NCBI GenBank assembly: GCA_001295775.1
Contig: LJIA01000002.1
Span: 310,001-374,000, forward strand
DNA from: a beta proteobacterium AAP99
GTDB taxonomy: Bacteria; Pseudomonadota; Gammaproteobacteria; Burkholderiales; Burkholderiaceae_C
Length of the DNA stretch: 64,000 bases
Direction of reading: 5' to 3'
Position numbers and translations under genes: made by a program. Below the pieces are notes generated by a model that did no database searches, was not told the origin of the DNA, and saw nothing but the letters and a program-made list of their open reading frames with translations. Every line of letters starts with the position of its first letter. Positions within the stretch are counted from its first letter, which is position 1. Of this stretch, positions 16,229-25,274 are shown piece after piece.

Positions 16229-18013
16229 ATGAACCTGCCCGCTTCGCACTGCTCCGGCACGCCGCCTGAGTCGACACCGCCCTGGTGGCGCGGTGCGGTG
16301 CTCTATCAGGTCTATCCGCGCAGCTTTGCCGACAGCAACGGCGATGGTCTGGGCGATCTGCCAGGCCTCACCCAGCGGCTGGATGCGATTGCGGATCTTG
16401 GGGTGGATGGAATCTGGCTGAGCCCCGTGTTTCGCTCGCCGATGCGTGACTTCGGCTACGACGTCAGCGATCACCGCGACATCGAGCCCTGCTTCGGCAC
16501 GCTGCGGGACTTCGACGCACTGCTTCAGGCCATGCACGCCCGCGGGCTGCGCCTGCTGATTGATCAGGTCTGGTCACACACCGCAGCCGAGCACGCCTGG
16601 TTTGCGGCAAGCCGCGCGTCGCGAACCGGACCCTTCGCCGACTGGTATGTCTGGGCCGACGCCCGTCCGGACGGCAGCCCGCCGAACAACTGGCAGAGCT
16701 GGATGGGCGGCCCCGCCTGGACCTGGGAGCCGCGTCGGCGCCAGTACTACCTGCACAACTTTCTGCCGCAGATGCCTGATCTGAACTTCCACTGCGCCGC
16801 GGTTCAGGACGCCATCCTGAACCTGGCCCGGTTCTGGCTCGATCGCGGCGTGGATGGCTTCCGGCTCGACACGGCCAATCTCTACTTTCACGACAGGGCG
16901 CTGCGCGACAACCCGCCCCTGCCCGAGGCCGATCGCGGCGACTGCCCCGTGCTCATGCAGCGCCATGTCTTCAACGCTGACCAGCCCGAGACACCCCGGT
17001 TTCTGGAACGCGTACGCGCCCTGATGGACCGCTACGCCGACCGCTTTGCCGTGGCGGAAGTGGGCGGCGCGCAGGCCTACGCGCAGATGATCGAGTACAC
17101 GCGGGCCACAGCGGGCCTGCCGGCACGGCTTCATGCTGCCTACTCATTCAGTCTGCTAGGCGCACAGCACGCCCCGGCGCACATTGCGGAGCAGCTGCAT
17201 GTCTGGGAGGGCGATGCAGCGCGCGATGCCTGGCCGGCCTGGGCGCTGTCCAACCATGATGTGCCGCGCGTCGTCACCCGCTGGTCGCAGGGCGGGGCCA
17301 GCTTCAGCTTCGGTGCGGCGGCGGACAACAGGGCAGGCGAAACACCCGGCGAGGCAGCGGCCGATGAGACCAGCGACGTCGAGCGCAATGAGCGTGCGCG
17401 CCTGTACCTCGCGCTGCTGCTCTGCCTTCGCGGCACGGTGTTCATCTACCAGGGCGAAGAGCTCGGCCTGCCGCAGAGCACGGTGGCCTTCGAGGACCTG
17501 CAGGATCCCTTCGGCAAGGCGCACTGGCCTACCAACCCCGGACGCGACGGCTGCCGGACGCCCATGCCCTGGGTCCACGACGCAGCGCACGGCGGCTTCA
17601 CGGCCCCAACTGCGCGCCCCTGGCTCCCTGTTGACGAACGCTTCCGCGCACTGTCCATGGACCTGCAGCGAGCCGATCCGCAATCGACCTGGCACTGCGC
17701 GCGGCGGCTCATTGCACTGCGCCGCAGCCAAGCGCTGCTGAGAACGGGCGCGCTGCACTGCCTGCATCATGACGCGCAGACCCTGCTGATCGGTCGCGGT
17801 GACCGCGACCCGCAGGGCCACACGCCCTTGCTTGCCGCGTTCAATCTGAGCGAGCAGCCTGCCCGCGTGGTCTGGCCTTCGTCAGCCCAGCCCGCACACA
17901 CCCTGTTCTCGCTTGGCCCGTGCCGCCGCAGCGAGGAGCACATCGACCTGCCGCCCCGGAGTGTCTGGATCGGCAGCGACTCGCCGAGCACCCCGCCGAG
18001 CACCCCGCCATGA
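16229..18013 (+). CDS. GH13 alpha-glucosidase / oligo-1,6-glucosidase
   Basis: About 594 aa. WWRGAVLYQVYPRSFADSNGDG is the family GH13 entry, followed by region I DQVWSHTAAEH, region II DGFRLDTAN with the nucleophile Asp214, region III VAEVGG with the acid/base Glu277 and region IV LSNHDVPR with His343-Asp344. The overall type is the alpha-glucosidase branch of GH13. There is no signal peptide, so it is cytoplasmic and should act on imported oligosaccharides. The start is uncertain: ATG 16229, ATG 16193 and GTG 16178 are all in frame and none has a strong ribosome site. The end has a duplicated 12-bp unit GAGCACCCCGCC that creates the repeat STPPSTPP and overlaps the next start. Confidence 0.88.
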   Translation: MNLPASHCSGTPPESTPPWWRGAVLYQVYPRSFADSNGDGLGDLPGLTQRLDAIADLGVDGIWLSPVFRSPMRDFGYDVSDHRDIEPCFGTLRDFDALLQAMHARGLRLLIDQVWSHTAAEHAWFAASRASRTGPFADWYVWADARPDGSPPNNWQSWMGGPAWTWEPRRRQYYLHNFLPQMPDLNFHCAAVQDAILNLARFWLDRGVDGFRLDTANLYFHDRALRDNPPLPEADRGDCPVLMQRHVFNADQPETPRFLERVRALMDRYADRFAVAEVGGAQAYAQMIEYTRATAGLPARLHAAYSFSLLGAQHAPAHIAEQLHVWEGDAARDAWPAWALSNHDVPRVVTRWSQGGASFSFGAAADNRAGETPGEAAADETSDVERNERARLYLALLLCLRGTVFIYQGEELGLPQSTVAFEDLQDPFGKAHWPTNPGRDGCRTPMPWVHDAAHGGFTAPTARPWLPVDERFRALSMDLQRADPQSTWHCARRLIALRRSQALLRTGALHCLHHDAQTLLIGRGDRDPQGHTPLLAAFNLSEQPARVVWPSSAQPAHTLFSLGPCRRSEEHIDLPPRSVWIGSDSPSTPPSTPP

Positions 18014-18867
18014 ACCCGAACCCCCGACACCTGCACGCCCCAGGCATGACCCCTGACGAACTCGCCCAGGCGCTGAATGCGCCCCTGCAACTGGATGTGC
18101 AGCAGATCGCTCAGTTCGAGCGCGACGGATTCATCCAGTTGCGCCAGGTGCTGCCTGCCGAACTGCTGAAGCATTACGGTGCGGCCATCACGGCCAGGAC
18201 CCTCGCGCTGAACACGCAGACCGCTCCGCTGGAGGCTCGGAGCACCTATGACCGCGCCTTCCTGCAGGTGATGAACCTCTGGGAGCATGACGCAGCGGTT
18301 CGAGAATTCGTGCTCGGCAGGCGCCTTGCCCACATTGCGGCACAGCTGCTGCAGGTCCGTGGCGTGCGCCTGTATCACGATCAGGCGCTCTACAAGGAGC
18401 CCGGCGGCGGCATCACCCCGGCCCATGCAGACCAGTACTACTGGCCGCTGGCTTCGGATCGCACCGTCACCGCGTGGGTGCCCTTGCAAAGCACACCCTT
18501 GCAGATGGGCCCGCTGGGCTTCTATGCGCGTAGCCAGAGCGTTGAGTTCGGACGGGATCTGGGCATCTCGGATGAGAGCGAAGCACGCATCACCGCCAAC
18601 ATGGCACGGCACGGCTTCGAGTTCCGCTGCGAGCCCTTCGACCTGGGTGACGTGAGCTTTCATCTCGGCTGGACCTTCCACAAGGCGGGGGCCAACCGGA
18701 GCGACACCGCACGCGCCGTCATGACCCTGATCTACATGGACGCCGACATGCGTCTGGCGCCTGCCCTGAATGATGTGCAGCGCAATGACTGGGCGCAGTG
18801 GTGCCCCGGCGCAGAGCCCGGCCAGCCGATCGATACCCCGAAGAATCCGTTGCTCTGGGCAGGCTGA
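18010..18867 (+). CDS. phytanoyl-CoA dioxygenase (PhyH) family protein
   Basis: A 285-aa Fe(II)/2-oxoglutarate oxygenase. The metal ligands are visible as HAD (His139, Asp141) in TPAHADQYYW, with a distal His around 224 in TFHKAGANRS and an Arg in DTARAVMTL for 2-oxoglutarate. It starts inside the GH13 stop (ATGA), so it is translationally coupled to it. The substrate is unknown: the family hydroxylates phytanoyl-CoA, ectoine and many small metabolites. Its position inside a sugar-hydrolase operon suggests a carbohydrate- or glycolipid-linked substrate, which is an inference. Confidence 0.8.
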   Translation: MNPNPRHLHAPGMTPDELAQALNAPLQLDVQQIAQFERDGFIQLRQVLPAELLKHYGAAITARTLALNTQTAPLEARSTYDRAFLQVMNLWEHDAAVREFVLGRRLAHIAAQLLQVRGVRLYHDQALYKEPGGGITPAHADQYYWPLASDRTVTAWVPLQSTPLQMGPLGFYARSQSVEFGRDLGISDESEARITANMARHGFEFRCEPFDLGDVSFHLGWTFHKAGANRSDTARAVMTLIYMDADMRLAPALNDVQRNDWAQWCPGAEPGQPIDTPKNPLLWAG

Positions 18868-18976
18868 GTCGAGACCCTCCGCAGCGCTTGCACACCGCGC
18901 TTGGCCCCGCAAACATCAACCGCTACAACCCCTGCGCGCACCACCCCAAGATCAGCGAGAACAAGGAGACCCATAC

Positions 18977-19918
18977 ATGCCCCCACTGACGCGTCGCGAC
19001 CTGCTGTCTGCCGGTGCGAGCAGCCTGGTTCTGAGCCTCGCATCGCAGGCGGCTGCGCAGACCGCGCTGCCCAAGCCTGCCAGCGGCCGGATCGAGCGCC
19101 TGGCGAATTTCCCGAGCAAGCTCGTCGATGCACGCCATGTCGATGTCTGGTTGCCCGAGGGTTATGACGAGGCAGTCCGCGCCGGCCGCCGCTTCGCTGT
19201 GATCTACATGCACGACGGCCAGATGCTGTTCGATGCCAGCACCACCTGGAACAAGCAGGCATGGAACGTGGACGTGACCCTGGCGCGCCTGATGCGCGAG
19301 CGACGCATTCCGGAAGTGATCGTGGTGGGTGTGTGGAACAACGGCAAGTTTCGCCACAGCGAATACATGCCGCAGAAGTTCCTCCCGCTGCTCAGGCCCG
19401 AGATCCGCGAGCGTCTGGTGCGCGAGGGCCTGCAGGGCAAGCCGCAGAGCGACGCCTACCTGCGCTTCCTGGTCGAGGAACTCAAGCCCGCCATCGACGC
19501 GCGCTTTGCCACCCGCACCGAGCGCGAGCACACGTTTCTCATGGGCTCCAGCATGGGCGGACTGATCAGCGTGTACGGCATGAGCGAGCATCCGCAGGTC
19601 TTCGGCGGTGCGGCCGGTCTGTCCACGCACTGGGTTGGCGGCTTCCAGGCCAATTCGCACATTCCGCTGGCGGCCTTCAACTACCTGCGTGACCAGCTCG
19701 CTGACCCCGCGACGCACCGGCTGTACCAGGACCACGGCACCATCGAGCTGGACGCCATCTACGCGCCGTACCAGCGCTTCGTGGACGAGATCGCACGCGA
19801 TCGCGGCTACACCGCGGCCAACTACCTCAGCCGCGTCTTCGAGGGCACCGGCCACAACGAGCGGGCCTGGGCGGCGCGTCTGGAGGTGCCGGTGCTGTTC
19901 CTGTTCGGGCGCAGCTGA
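18977..19918 (+). CDS. exported esterase of the alpha/beta hydrolase fold (putative Fes/IroE type)
   Basis: A 313-aa protein. AAGGAG at 18962-18967 supports the start. The N-terminus LTRRDLLSAGASSLVLSLASQAAAQ looks like a twin-arginine signal. VDVWLPEGYDE, FAVIYMHDGQMLF, the elbow GSSMGG (Ser192) and a late GHNERAW (His) form the esterase pattern of the D superfamily. Such enzymes hydrolyse carbohydrate or siderophore esters. It may remove acyl groups from the glycans that the neighbouring hydrolases attack. It is 109 bp downstream of the PhyH gene and overlaps the GH92 gene by one base (TGATG). Confidence 0.8.
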   Translation: MPPLTRRDLLSAGASSLVLSLASQAAAQTALPKPASGRIERLANFPSKLVDARHVDVWLPEGYDEAVRAGRRFAVIYMHDGQMLFDASTTWNKQAWNVDVTLARLMRERRIPEVIVVGVWNNGKFRHSEYMPQKFLPLLRPEIRERLVREGLQGKPQSDAYLRFLVEELKPAIDARFATRTEREHTFLMGSSMGGLISVYGMSEHPQVFGGAAGLSTHWVGGFQANSHIPLAAFNYLRDQLADPATHRLYQDHGTIELDAIYAPYQRFVDEIARDRGYTAANYLSRVFEGTGHNERAWAARLEVPVLFLFGRS

Positions 19919-22110
19919 TGGCACGGGTCTGGCGCGTGGCGCGGTCGTGCGCAACAGCCTCGGTGCTGATGTGGGCGGCGCTTGCCGTTGCGGCACCTGA
20001 GCCCTCTGTGACTCGCTGGGTGGATCCGTTCATCGGCACCGATGGCACTGGCCACGTGTTCCCGGGCGCCACAGTGCCCTTCGGCATGGTGGCCCCCAGC
20101 CCGGACAATGCCGATCGCGGCTGGTCCTACGCCGGGGGCTACCAGCACCGCAACCCGCGCATCCTCGGCTTCTCCAACACCCACATCAGCGGCGCAGGCA
20201 TCCCGGAGCTGGGCGACGTCCTGCTGCAGCCGCGCGCAGGGCGGCGCTGGAGCGGCGCAAGCACGGACTTCTCCGCCACCAAGCAGGCAAGCAGCGAGCG
20301 CGCGAAGCCCGGCTTCTACGCCGTGCGCCTGCCGGGGCACGGCGTGGGTGTCGAACTCACCGCCACCCAGCGCGTCGCCCTGCACCGCTGGCGCTTCGAT
20401 GCGCCCGGGCCGGCGCAGGTGCTGGTCGATCTGCAGCACGGGCTGCACTTCACGGACCAGCCGCGCGTCACGCAGGCAGTCAGTCAGGTCGATGCGCCGG
20501 CCGGAGAGATCAGCGGCACCGTCCACAGCCGCAACTGGGTGGAGCGGGAGGCGTCCTTCGTGTTGCGCTTCAGCCAGCCGATCCGCCGCGTGCAGACCCT
20601 GCCGGCCCGGGCCGGTGAACTCGCCCCGCGCTACCTGCTGGACTTCGATCTGGGCGCGGCTCGGGTGCTCGAGGCGCGTGTGGCCCTGTCCACGGTCGAT
20701 GTGCCCGGCGCGCGGCGAAACCTCGCCGAAGCCGACGGCCTGGACTTCGATGCCGCCCGGCGCGCGGCCGATGCGCAATGGCAGCGGCTGCTTGCGCGCA
20801 TCGAGATCGAGGCGGATGCGCGCACGCGCCGCATCTTCTACTCCGCCCTCTACCGCACCCTCCTGCATCCCAGCGACATCAGCGATGCCGACGGCCGGGT
20901 GCGCGGCCCCACGGGGCAGGTGATCCGCGCAGCCGGGCCCTACTACTCCACGCTCTCGCTCTGGGACACCTTTCGCGGCGTGCACCCCCTGCACACCCTG
21001 ATCGTGCCGGAACGCGTGCCCGGCTACATCGACACCTTCGTGCAGCATCAGCGCGCCATGGGCTACCTCCCGCTCTGGACGGCCTGGGGGCGCGAGACCT
21101 GGACCATGATCGGCAACCCGGCGCTGCCGGTCATGAGCGATGCCGCACTCAAGGGGCTCGCCGGCAAGCACCTGCAGCCCGCGCTGGACGCCATGGTGGC
21201 GAGCGCCACGCAGCCGCGACCGGACGCGCCGCCCTGGGCGCAGCGCAGCTGGGCGGACTACGAGCGGCTCGGCTATGTGCCGCTTGACCGCGTGCCCGGC
21301 GAGTCCGTCTCCAAGACGGCTGAGTACGGCATCGGCGATGACGCGGTGGCACGCGTCGCGCGGCTGCTCGGCGACTCCGCGCTGGCCGAACGCTTCGAGG
21401 CGCGTGCCCGCGGCTGGCGGCAGCTGTTCGATGCGCCGAGTGCCACCCTGCGCGGGCGCGACAGCGAAGGCCGCTGGCGCACGCCGTTCAACCCCATCGT
21501 GCCGACCTCGCCCATGAACAATCCGGGCGACTACACCGAGGCCAACGCCTATCAGTACACCCTCACGCCGGCCCTGCACGATCCGGACGGCCTGACGGCG
21601 CTGCTCGGCGGGCCACAGGCCCTGGGCGACTGGCTGGACCGCTTCTTCAGGCTCGAAGGCGCCGGCGACAACAAGCACCTCGGGCAGGAGGCCATGCTCG
21701 GCCAGTATGCGCACGGCAATGAGCCCAGCCACCACATCGCCTACCTGTACCGCTGGAGCGATCGCCCGGATCGCGCGGCGCAGCGCATCCGGCAGATCGT
21801 GCGCAGCTTCTACAGCGACCGACCCGACGGCATCATCGGCAATGACGACTGCGGCCAGATGAGTGCCTGGTACGTGCTCGCTACCCTCGGGCTGTATCCC
21901 GTGCAACCCGGTGCGGCGCGCTGGACCGCTGGCGCCCCGCAGGTCCGGCGGGCGCGGCTGCGCAATCCGCAGGGGCTGGATCTGCGCATCGAGGCCGCAC
22001 GGGCCGCGCCCGATCAGGCACCGACCGCAGAACTGGATGGTCGTGCGCAGGACCCGCGCGCCATGGCCCACGCCGACCTCGTGGGCGCGCGCGTGCTGCG
22101 CTTCAGGTAG
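19918..22110 (+). CDS. GH92 alpha-1,2-mannosidase-type glycoside hydrolase
   Basis: A 730-aa protein with an N-terminal signal peptide ending AVAAPEP. Family GH92 blocks are well preserved: WVDPFIGTDGTGHVFPGATVPFGMVAPSPDN, GFSNTHISGAG, LSLWDTFRGVHPLHTL, YVPLDRV, NEPSHHIAYLYRWS and NDDCGQMSAWYVLATLGLYPV. GH92 enzymes are calcium-dependent exo-alpha-mannosidases that act outside the cytoplasm, here probably in the periplasm. It is translationally coupled to the esterase. GH92 is typical of Bacteroidetes glycan loci and less usual in betaproteobacteria, so the origin of this gene deserves a check. Confidence 0.88.
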   Translation: MARVWRVARSCATASVLMWAALAVAAPEPSVTRWVDPFIGTDGTGHVFPGATVPFGMVAPSPDNADRGWSYAGGYQHRNPRILGFSNTHISGAGIPELGDVLLQPRAGRRWSGASTDFSATKQASSERAKPGFYAVRLPGHGVGVELTATQRVALHRWRFDAPGPAQVLVDLQHGLHFTDQPRVTQAVSQVDAPAGEISGTVHSRNWVEREASFVLRFSQPIRRVQTLPARAGELAPRYLLDFDLGAARVLEARVALSTVDVPGARRNLAEADGLDFDAARRAADAQWQRLLARIEIEADARTRRIFYSALYRTLLHPSDISDADGRVRGPTGQVIRAAGPYYSTLSLWDTFRGVHPLHTLIVPERVPGYIDTFVQHQRAMGYLPLWTAWGRETWTMIGNPALPVMSDAALKGLAGKHLQPALDAMVASATQPRPDAPPWAQRSWADYERLGYVPLDRVPGESVSKTAEYGIGDDAVARVARLLGDSALAERFEARARGWRQLFDAPSATLRGRDSEGRWRTPFNPIVPTSPMNNPGDYTEANAYQYTLTPALHDPDGLTALLGGPQALGDWLDRFFRLEGAGDNKHLGQEAMLGQYAHGNEPSHHIAYLYRWSDRPDRAAQRIRQIVRSFYSDRPDGIIGNDDCGQMSAWYVLATLGLYPVQPGAARWTAGAPQVRRARLRNPQGLDLRIEAARAAPDQAPTAELDGRAQDPRAMAHADLVGARVLRFR

Positions 22111-22178
22111 GGCTCGGCGCGCAGGCACGGCGCGCCCACCCTGCCAGCGCGCCAGGCCGCCGGGCCACACTTCAGAGC

Positions 22179-23036
22179 ATGCCCGTCACCCGCCTGATCG
22201 TGTTCACCCTGCTGGCGCTCACCGCCTTCGCCGGCAACTCCCTGCTGTGTCGCGCGGCGCTGGCGCACACGCAGATCGATGCCGCGAGCTTCACCACCGT
22301 GCGCATGGTCTCGGGTGCGCTGGTGCTGTGGCTGCTGGTGCAGCTGCGTACCCGCAGCCAGGGTGGCATTCGTGTGGGGCAGGGCAGCTGGGGCTCGGCC
22401 GCCGCGCTGTTTGCCTACGCCGCTGCCTTTTCGTTCGCCTACGTGCAGTTGGGCGCAGCGCTGGGCGCACTCATCCTGTTCGGCGCCGTGCAGACCAGCA
22501 TGACGAGCTGGGGCCTGCTGCGTGGCGAGCGCCTGCGTGCCATGCAGGTGCTCGGGTTGCTGCTGGCCTTTGGCGGTCTGGTGGGCCTGCTCCTGCCCGG
22601 CCTGTCTGCGCCGCCCTTGCTGCCCGCGCTGCTGATGGTCGCGGCCGGCTGCGCCTGGGGCGTGTACTCCCTGCGCGGCAAGGGCGCGGGTGATCCGCTG
22701 CAGGTCACGGCCGGCAACTTCATGCGCACGGTGCCGATGGCGCTGGCCCTGAGCCTGGCGCTGTTTGCCCATGCTCGGCTGGACCCCGCGGGTGTGCTGT
22801 ACGCCGTGCTCTCCGGCGCACTCACCTCCGGCGTGGGCTACGCCATCTGGTACGCGGCGCTGCCGCATCTGAAGGCGATGGTGGCGGCGACGCTGCAGCT
22901 CAGCGTGCCGGTGATTGCGGCCGCGGGTGCGGTGCTCTTTCTGGGCGAGGCGCTCAGCCTGCGCCTGCTGCTGGCCTCGGCAGCCATCCTGGGGGGCATT
23001 GCGCTGGTGGTGCTGATGGGGCAGCGCAAGGCCTGA
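22179..23036 (+). CDS. EamA/DMT-family transporter
   Basis: A 285-aa membrane protein with ten hydrophobic segments in two repeats of five, the EamA layout. The second repeat has the marker GVGYAIWYAALPHLKAMVAATLQLSVPVIAAAGAVLFLGEALS. DMT exporters pump out small metabolites or amino acids. It begins about 70 bp after the GH92 gene and may be co-transcribed. A relation to the glycan operon is possible but unproven. Confidence 0.85.
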   Translation: MPVTRLIVFTLLALTAFAGNSLLCRAALAHTQIDAASFTTVRMVSGALVLWLLVQLRTRSQGGIRVGQGSWGSAAALFAYAAAFSFAYVQLGAALGALILFGAVQTSMTSWGLLRGERLRAMQVLGLLLAFGGLVGLLLPGLSAPPLLPALLMVAAGCAWGVYSLRGKGAGDPLQVTAGNFMRTVPMALALSLALFAHARLDPAGVLYAVLSGALTSGVGYAIWYAALPHLKAMVAATLQLSVPVIAAAGAVLFLGEALSLRLLLASAAILGGIALVVLMGQRKA

Positions 23037-23052
23037 AGCCTCCCCAAAAGCC

Positions 23053-23100
23053 TTTCCGCTTGTCTGGCAAGGGTTTCCAGCCATTTTGGTCTGGAAACCC
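23053..23100 (+). repeat. intergenic repeat, REP-like family copy 4
   Basis: Head TTTCCGCTTGTCTGG, then a perfect 10-bp palindrome GGGTTTCCAG (23071-23080) / CTGGAAACCC (23091-23100) with the core CCATTTTGG between. It begins 17 bases beyond the stop of the EamA gene and could end its transcript. Confidence 0.75.
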
Positions 23101-23180
23101 GCATGGATCGGGCGTCTGCATGTCTGAGTCCGGGCGTGGCGGATCGAGGTTCGACCCGCCACGCCCCGCGCTCATGCCAG

Positions 23181-25025
23181 CTACTTCTTGCAGAACCCGA
23201 TCCGATCGGTCACCGGCAGCGGTACCGAATCACCCGTGGTCAGCAGCAGCTCGGCGCTCAGGTCGATGATGTAGGCGCAGTCCTGAAGCCCCGCCACCGT
23301 GAAGCCCGAGGGCGCGCAGGCGCCCACGCGCTCGTTCGGCCCGGCCGCCGGCAGCGTGAAGGCATAGGGGCCGCCGGGGCCCTGCATGCTCACGCTGACC
23401 GCACCCAGGTTCGGGTGCGTGGCGGTAATGACCACGTCGAGCCCGGTCTGCACACCGGCGCAGCCATTGCTGCGCAGCTGCAGCACATCCACCGACACCA
23501 CGGCGAGCTGGTCATTGACCTTGAAGGGCGCCCAGGAGCCGCCCTTGCTCACATTCTGGTAGCGCACGTTCTCGATGGCCACGTGGGCGCAGGTGCCAGC
23601 GTCCGTCTCGCTGGCCGGATTGCCCACCTCGCGTACCCGCATGCGCAGCGCAATGTGCCGGTTGCTGGCGAAGATCGCGCCGAACACGGTGCTGCTGTCG
23701 CCCGCTTTGACGCCGTTCACGTCGATCGAGGGCGAGGCCGCGAGCGCACCCGTGATCACGTTCAGCATGTTGCCGTTCGGGTCGAAGAAGCCCTCCGGCC
23801 CGAAGACGTTGGCCGCCTGGGGCACGCGGATCCAGCCGCCGACGATCTGCGCATTGTCCGGGCCGCCGCCGGGCACGGCGGGGTCCGCGTAGATGTAGCG
23901 GGTCTTGACCGGGTTCGGGTCGCCGGGGAAGGCCGGGGCATAGCGCTCGTTGCGGCCGATGAAGGTGGCGCCGTACTGCGCCGGCGCGACGGGTGCCCAG
24001 GGGCCGGTCGGGTTGCCGCTGGCGTCCGTGGGGCGTACTTCGAAGCGGTACTCCATGGGCTGGCCATTCAGGGTCTTGGGCAGCACACCGTTCAGGCGCA
24101 CCGTGGAATAGAAGGCGCGGTGGTCGCCCACCGTCTTGCCGCTGCCGGGTACGGCGCTCTCGATCTGGCTGGCGAAGAGGTAGCCCCCGAGCGCATCGAA
24201 CACCGGCAGCGGCTCGTTGGTGCGCGGCTGCTCTTTCAGGCAGAGGTCCACGCAGAAGCAGGGCCCGGCGTTCTCGCGGTCCTTCGCGCGGCCGCGCGAG
24301 GGCGGCTCGTTGAGCAGCGCCGTGCCGCCCAGGGTCTCGACGCGAAAGTAGAGGTCCGGCCCGCCGGTCCATTCGATGTTGATCAACGGCGAGAAGATCG
24401 TGCGCTTGAAGTCGCTGGCCAGATAGTCAATGCGGAAGTGCCCGGCGGCATTGGTGATTGCGCTGCCCAGGTCGTCGTCCTGCAGCCAGTCCACATCGAA
24501 GGCGCGCACGCGCACCCCGCCAATCGGCGCCTGCGTCTCGCAGTGGCGCACATGGCCGCAGATGGTCCAGGCACCAAAGCGGCCGCGCACGCCGCACCAT
24601 GCACGGTGCGGAATCACGTACTCCCAGGCGGCAATCTGTTCGCGCTCGGTCTGGCGCCAGAGCGGCTGCAGCACCGTGATGCCGAACTGCAGCGGCTTGG
24701 GCGGCCTCGGCCCGGGCTTCAGGTGGGGCACCGTCGGGCACCAGAGATCGACCTCGAAGGGCCCGCCGTCGTAGTTCTTCTCCGACAGACCGATGCTGAA
24801 GTTGCCCTGCTCGTCGATCAGCCCTTCAGCCAGCAACCGGCCGGCCTTGGCCGCGCCTGCCGCCTCGTCCACCGGGCCGAAGGTGTCCTTGGCGGCCGCG
24901 ACCGCAAGTGCCGTGGTGCGGGCGTCCGCATCCACGCGATAGAGCTTGAGCGTGAGCCCCGCGAGCGGCTCGATGCAATCACCGCACAGCCCTCCGCGCA
25001 GCGACCCTTTGAAGACATAAGACAT
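23181..25025 (-). CDS. 614-aa protein with transthyretin-like / carboxypeptidase-regulatory-like segments, function unknown
   Basis: I do not recognise a function. No signal peptide is visible: it starts MSYVFKGSLRGGLCGDCIEPLAG. Residues about 150-215 (TICGHVRHCETQAPIGGVRVRAFDVD... then TNAAGHFRIDYLAS) look like a transthyretin or carboxypeptidase-regulatory beta-sandwich, and the following SPLINIEWTGGPDLYFRV fits the same fold. The N-terminal part (LTLKLYRVDADAR...GLIDEQGNFSIGLSEKNYDGGPFEVDL) may be a first copy of that sandwich. It contains about a dozen cysteines, including GDC, PCFCVDLC and a C-terminal FCKK, unusual for a cytoplasmic protein. It is divergent from the ClpP-like gene across 249 bp. 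Confidence 0.7.
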   Translation of the reverse strand: MSYVFKGSLRGGLCGDCIEPLAGLTLKLYRVDADARTTALAVAAAKDTFGPVDEAAGAAKAGRLLAEGLIDEQGNFSIGLSEKNYDGGPFEVDLWCPTVPHLKPGPRPPKPLQFGITVLQPLWRQTEREQIAAWEYVIPHRAWCGVRGRFGAWTICGHVRHCETQAPIGGVRVRAFDVDWLQDDDLGSAITNAAGHFRIDYLASDFKRTIFSPLINIEWTGGPDLYFRVETLGGTALLNEPPSRGRAKDRENAGPCFCVDLCLKEQPRTNEPLPVFDALGGYLFASQIESAVPGSGKTVGDHRAFYSTVRLNGVLPKTLNGQPMEYRFEVRPTDASGNPTGPWAPVAPAQYGATFIGRNERYAPAFPGDPNPVKTRYIYADPAVPGGGPDNAQIVGGWIRVPQAANVFGPEGFFDPNGNMLNVITGALAASPSIDVNGVKAGDSSTVFGAIFASNRHIALRMRVREVGNPASETDAGTCAHVAIENVRYQNVSKGGSWAPFKVNDQLAVVSVDVLQLRSNGCAGVQTGLDVVITATHPNLGAVSVSMQGPGGPYAFTLPAAGPNERVGACAPSGFTVAGLQDCAYIIDLSAELLLTTGDSVPLPVTDRIGFCKK

Positions 25026-25274
25026 GACCTGGCTCCCATATGGCGTCCCCGCAATGAGTTGGGCCCTGGAGGCAGGCCATGCACCACACTAGGAAGCACC
25101 GTGCAGGCGCATCAATGACGGAATTGCGGCATCGCGCACAGACGCGTCATGCGAATGCGGGAGCAGGCCGCGCGGGTCGTGCAGGGTTTGCATCGGGCGG
25201 CCGGCGGGCGGGGCGCGCCGCGAGAATCGCTAGCATCGCGACAAGCCGTCCGAATCCCGCGAAGGAGAACGCTC

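Noticed and set aside
17985-18013. The duplicated GAGCACCCCGCC at the end of the GH13 gene as a regulatory repeat
   Set aside because: Only two copies, in frame, coding STPPSTPP; most simply a local duplication.
23103-25118. A 671-codon plus-strand frame antisense to the 614-aa gene
   Set aside because: The minus-strand protein has plausible folded segments, while the plus frame is a His/Arg/Ala-rich shadow that starts inside a repeat element.
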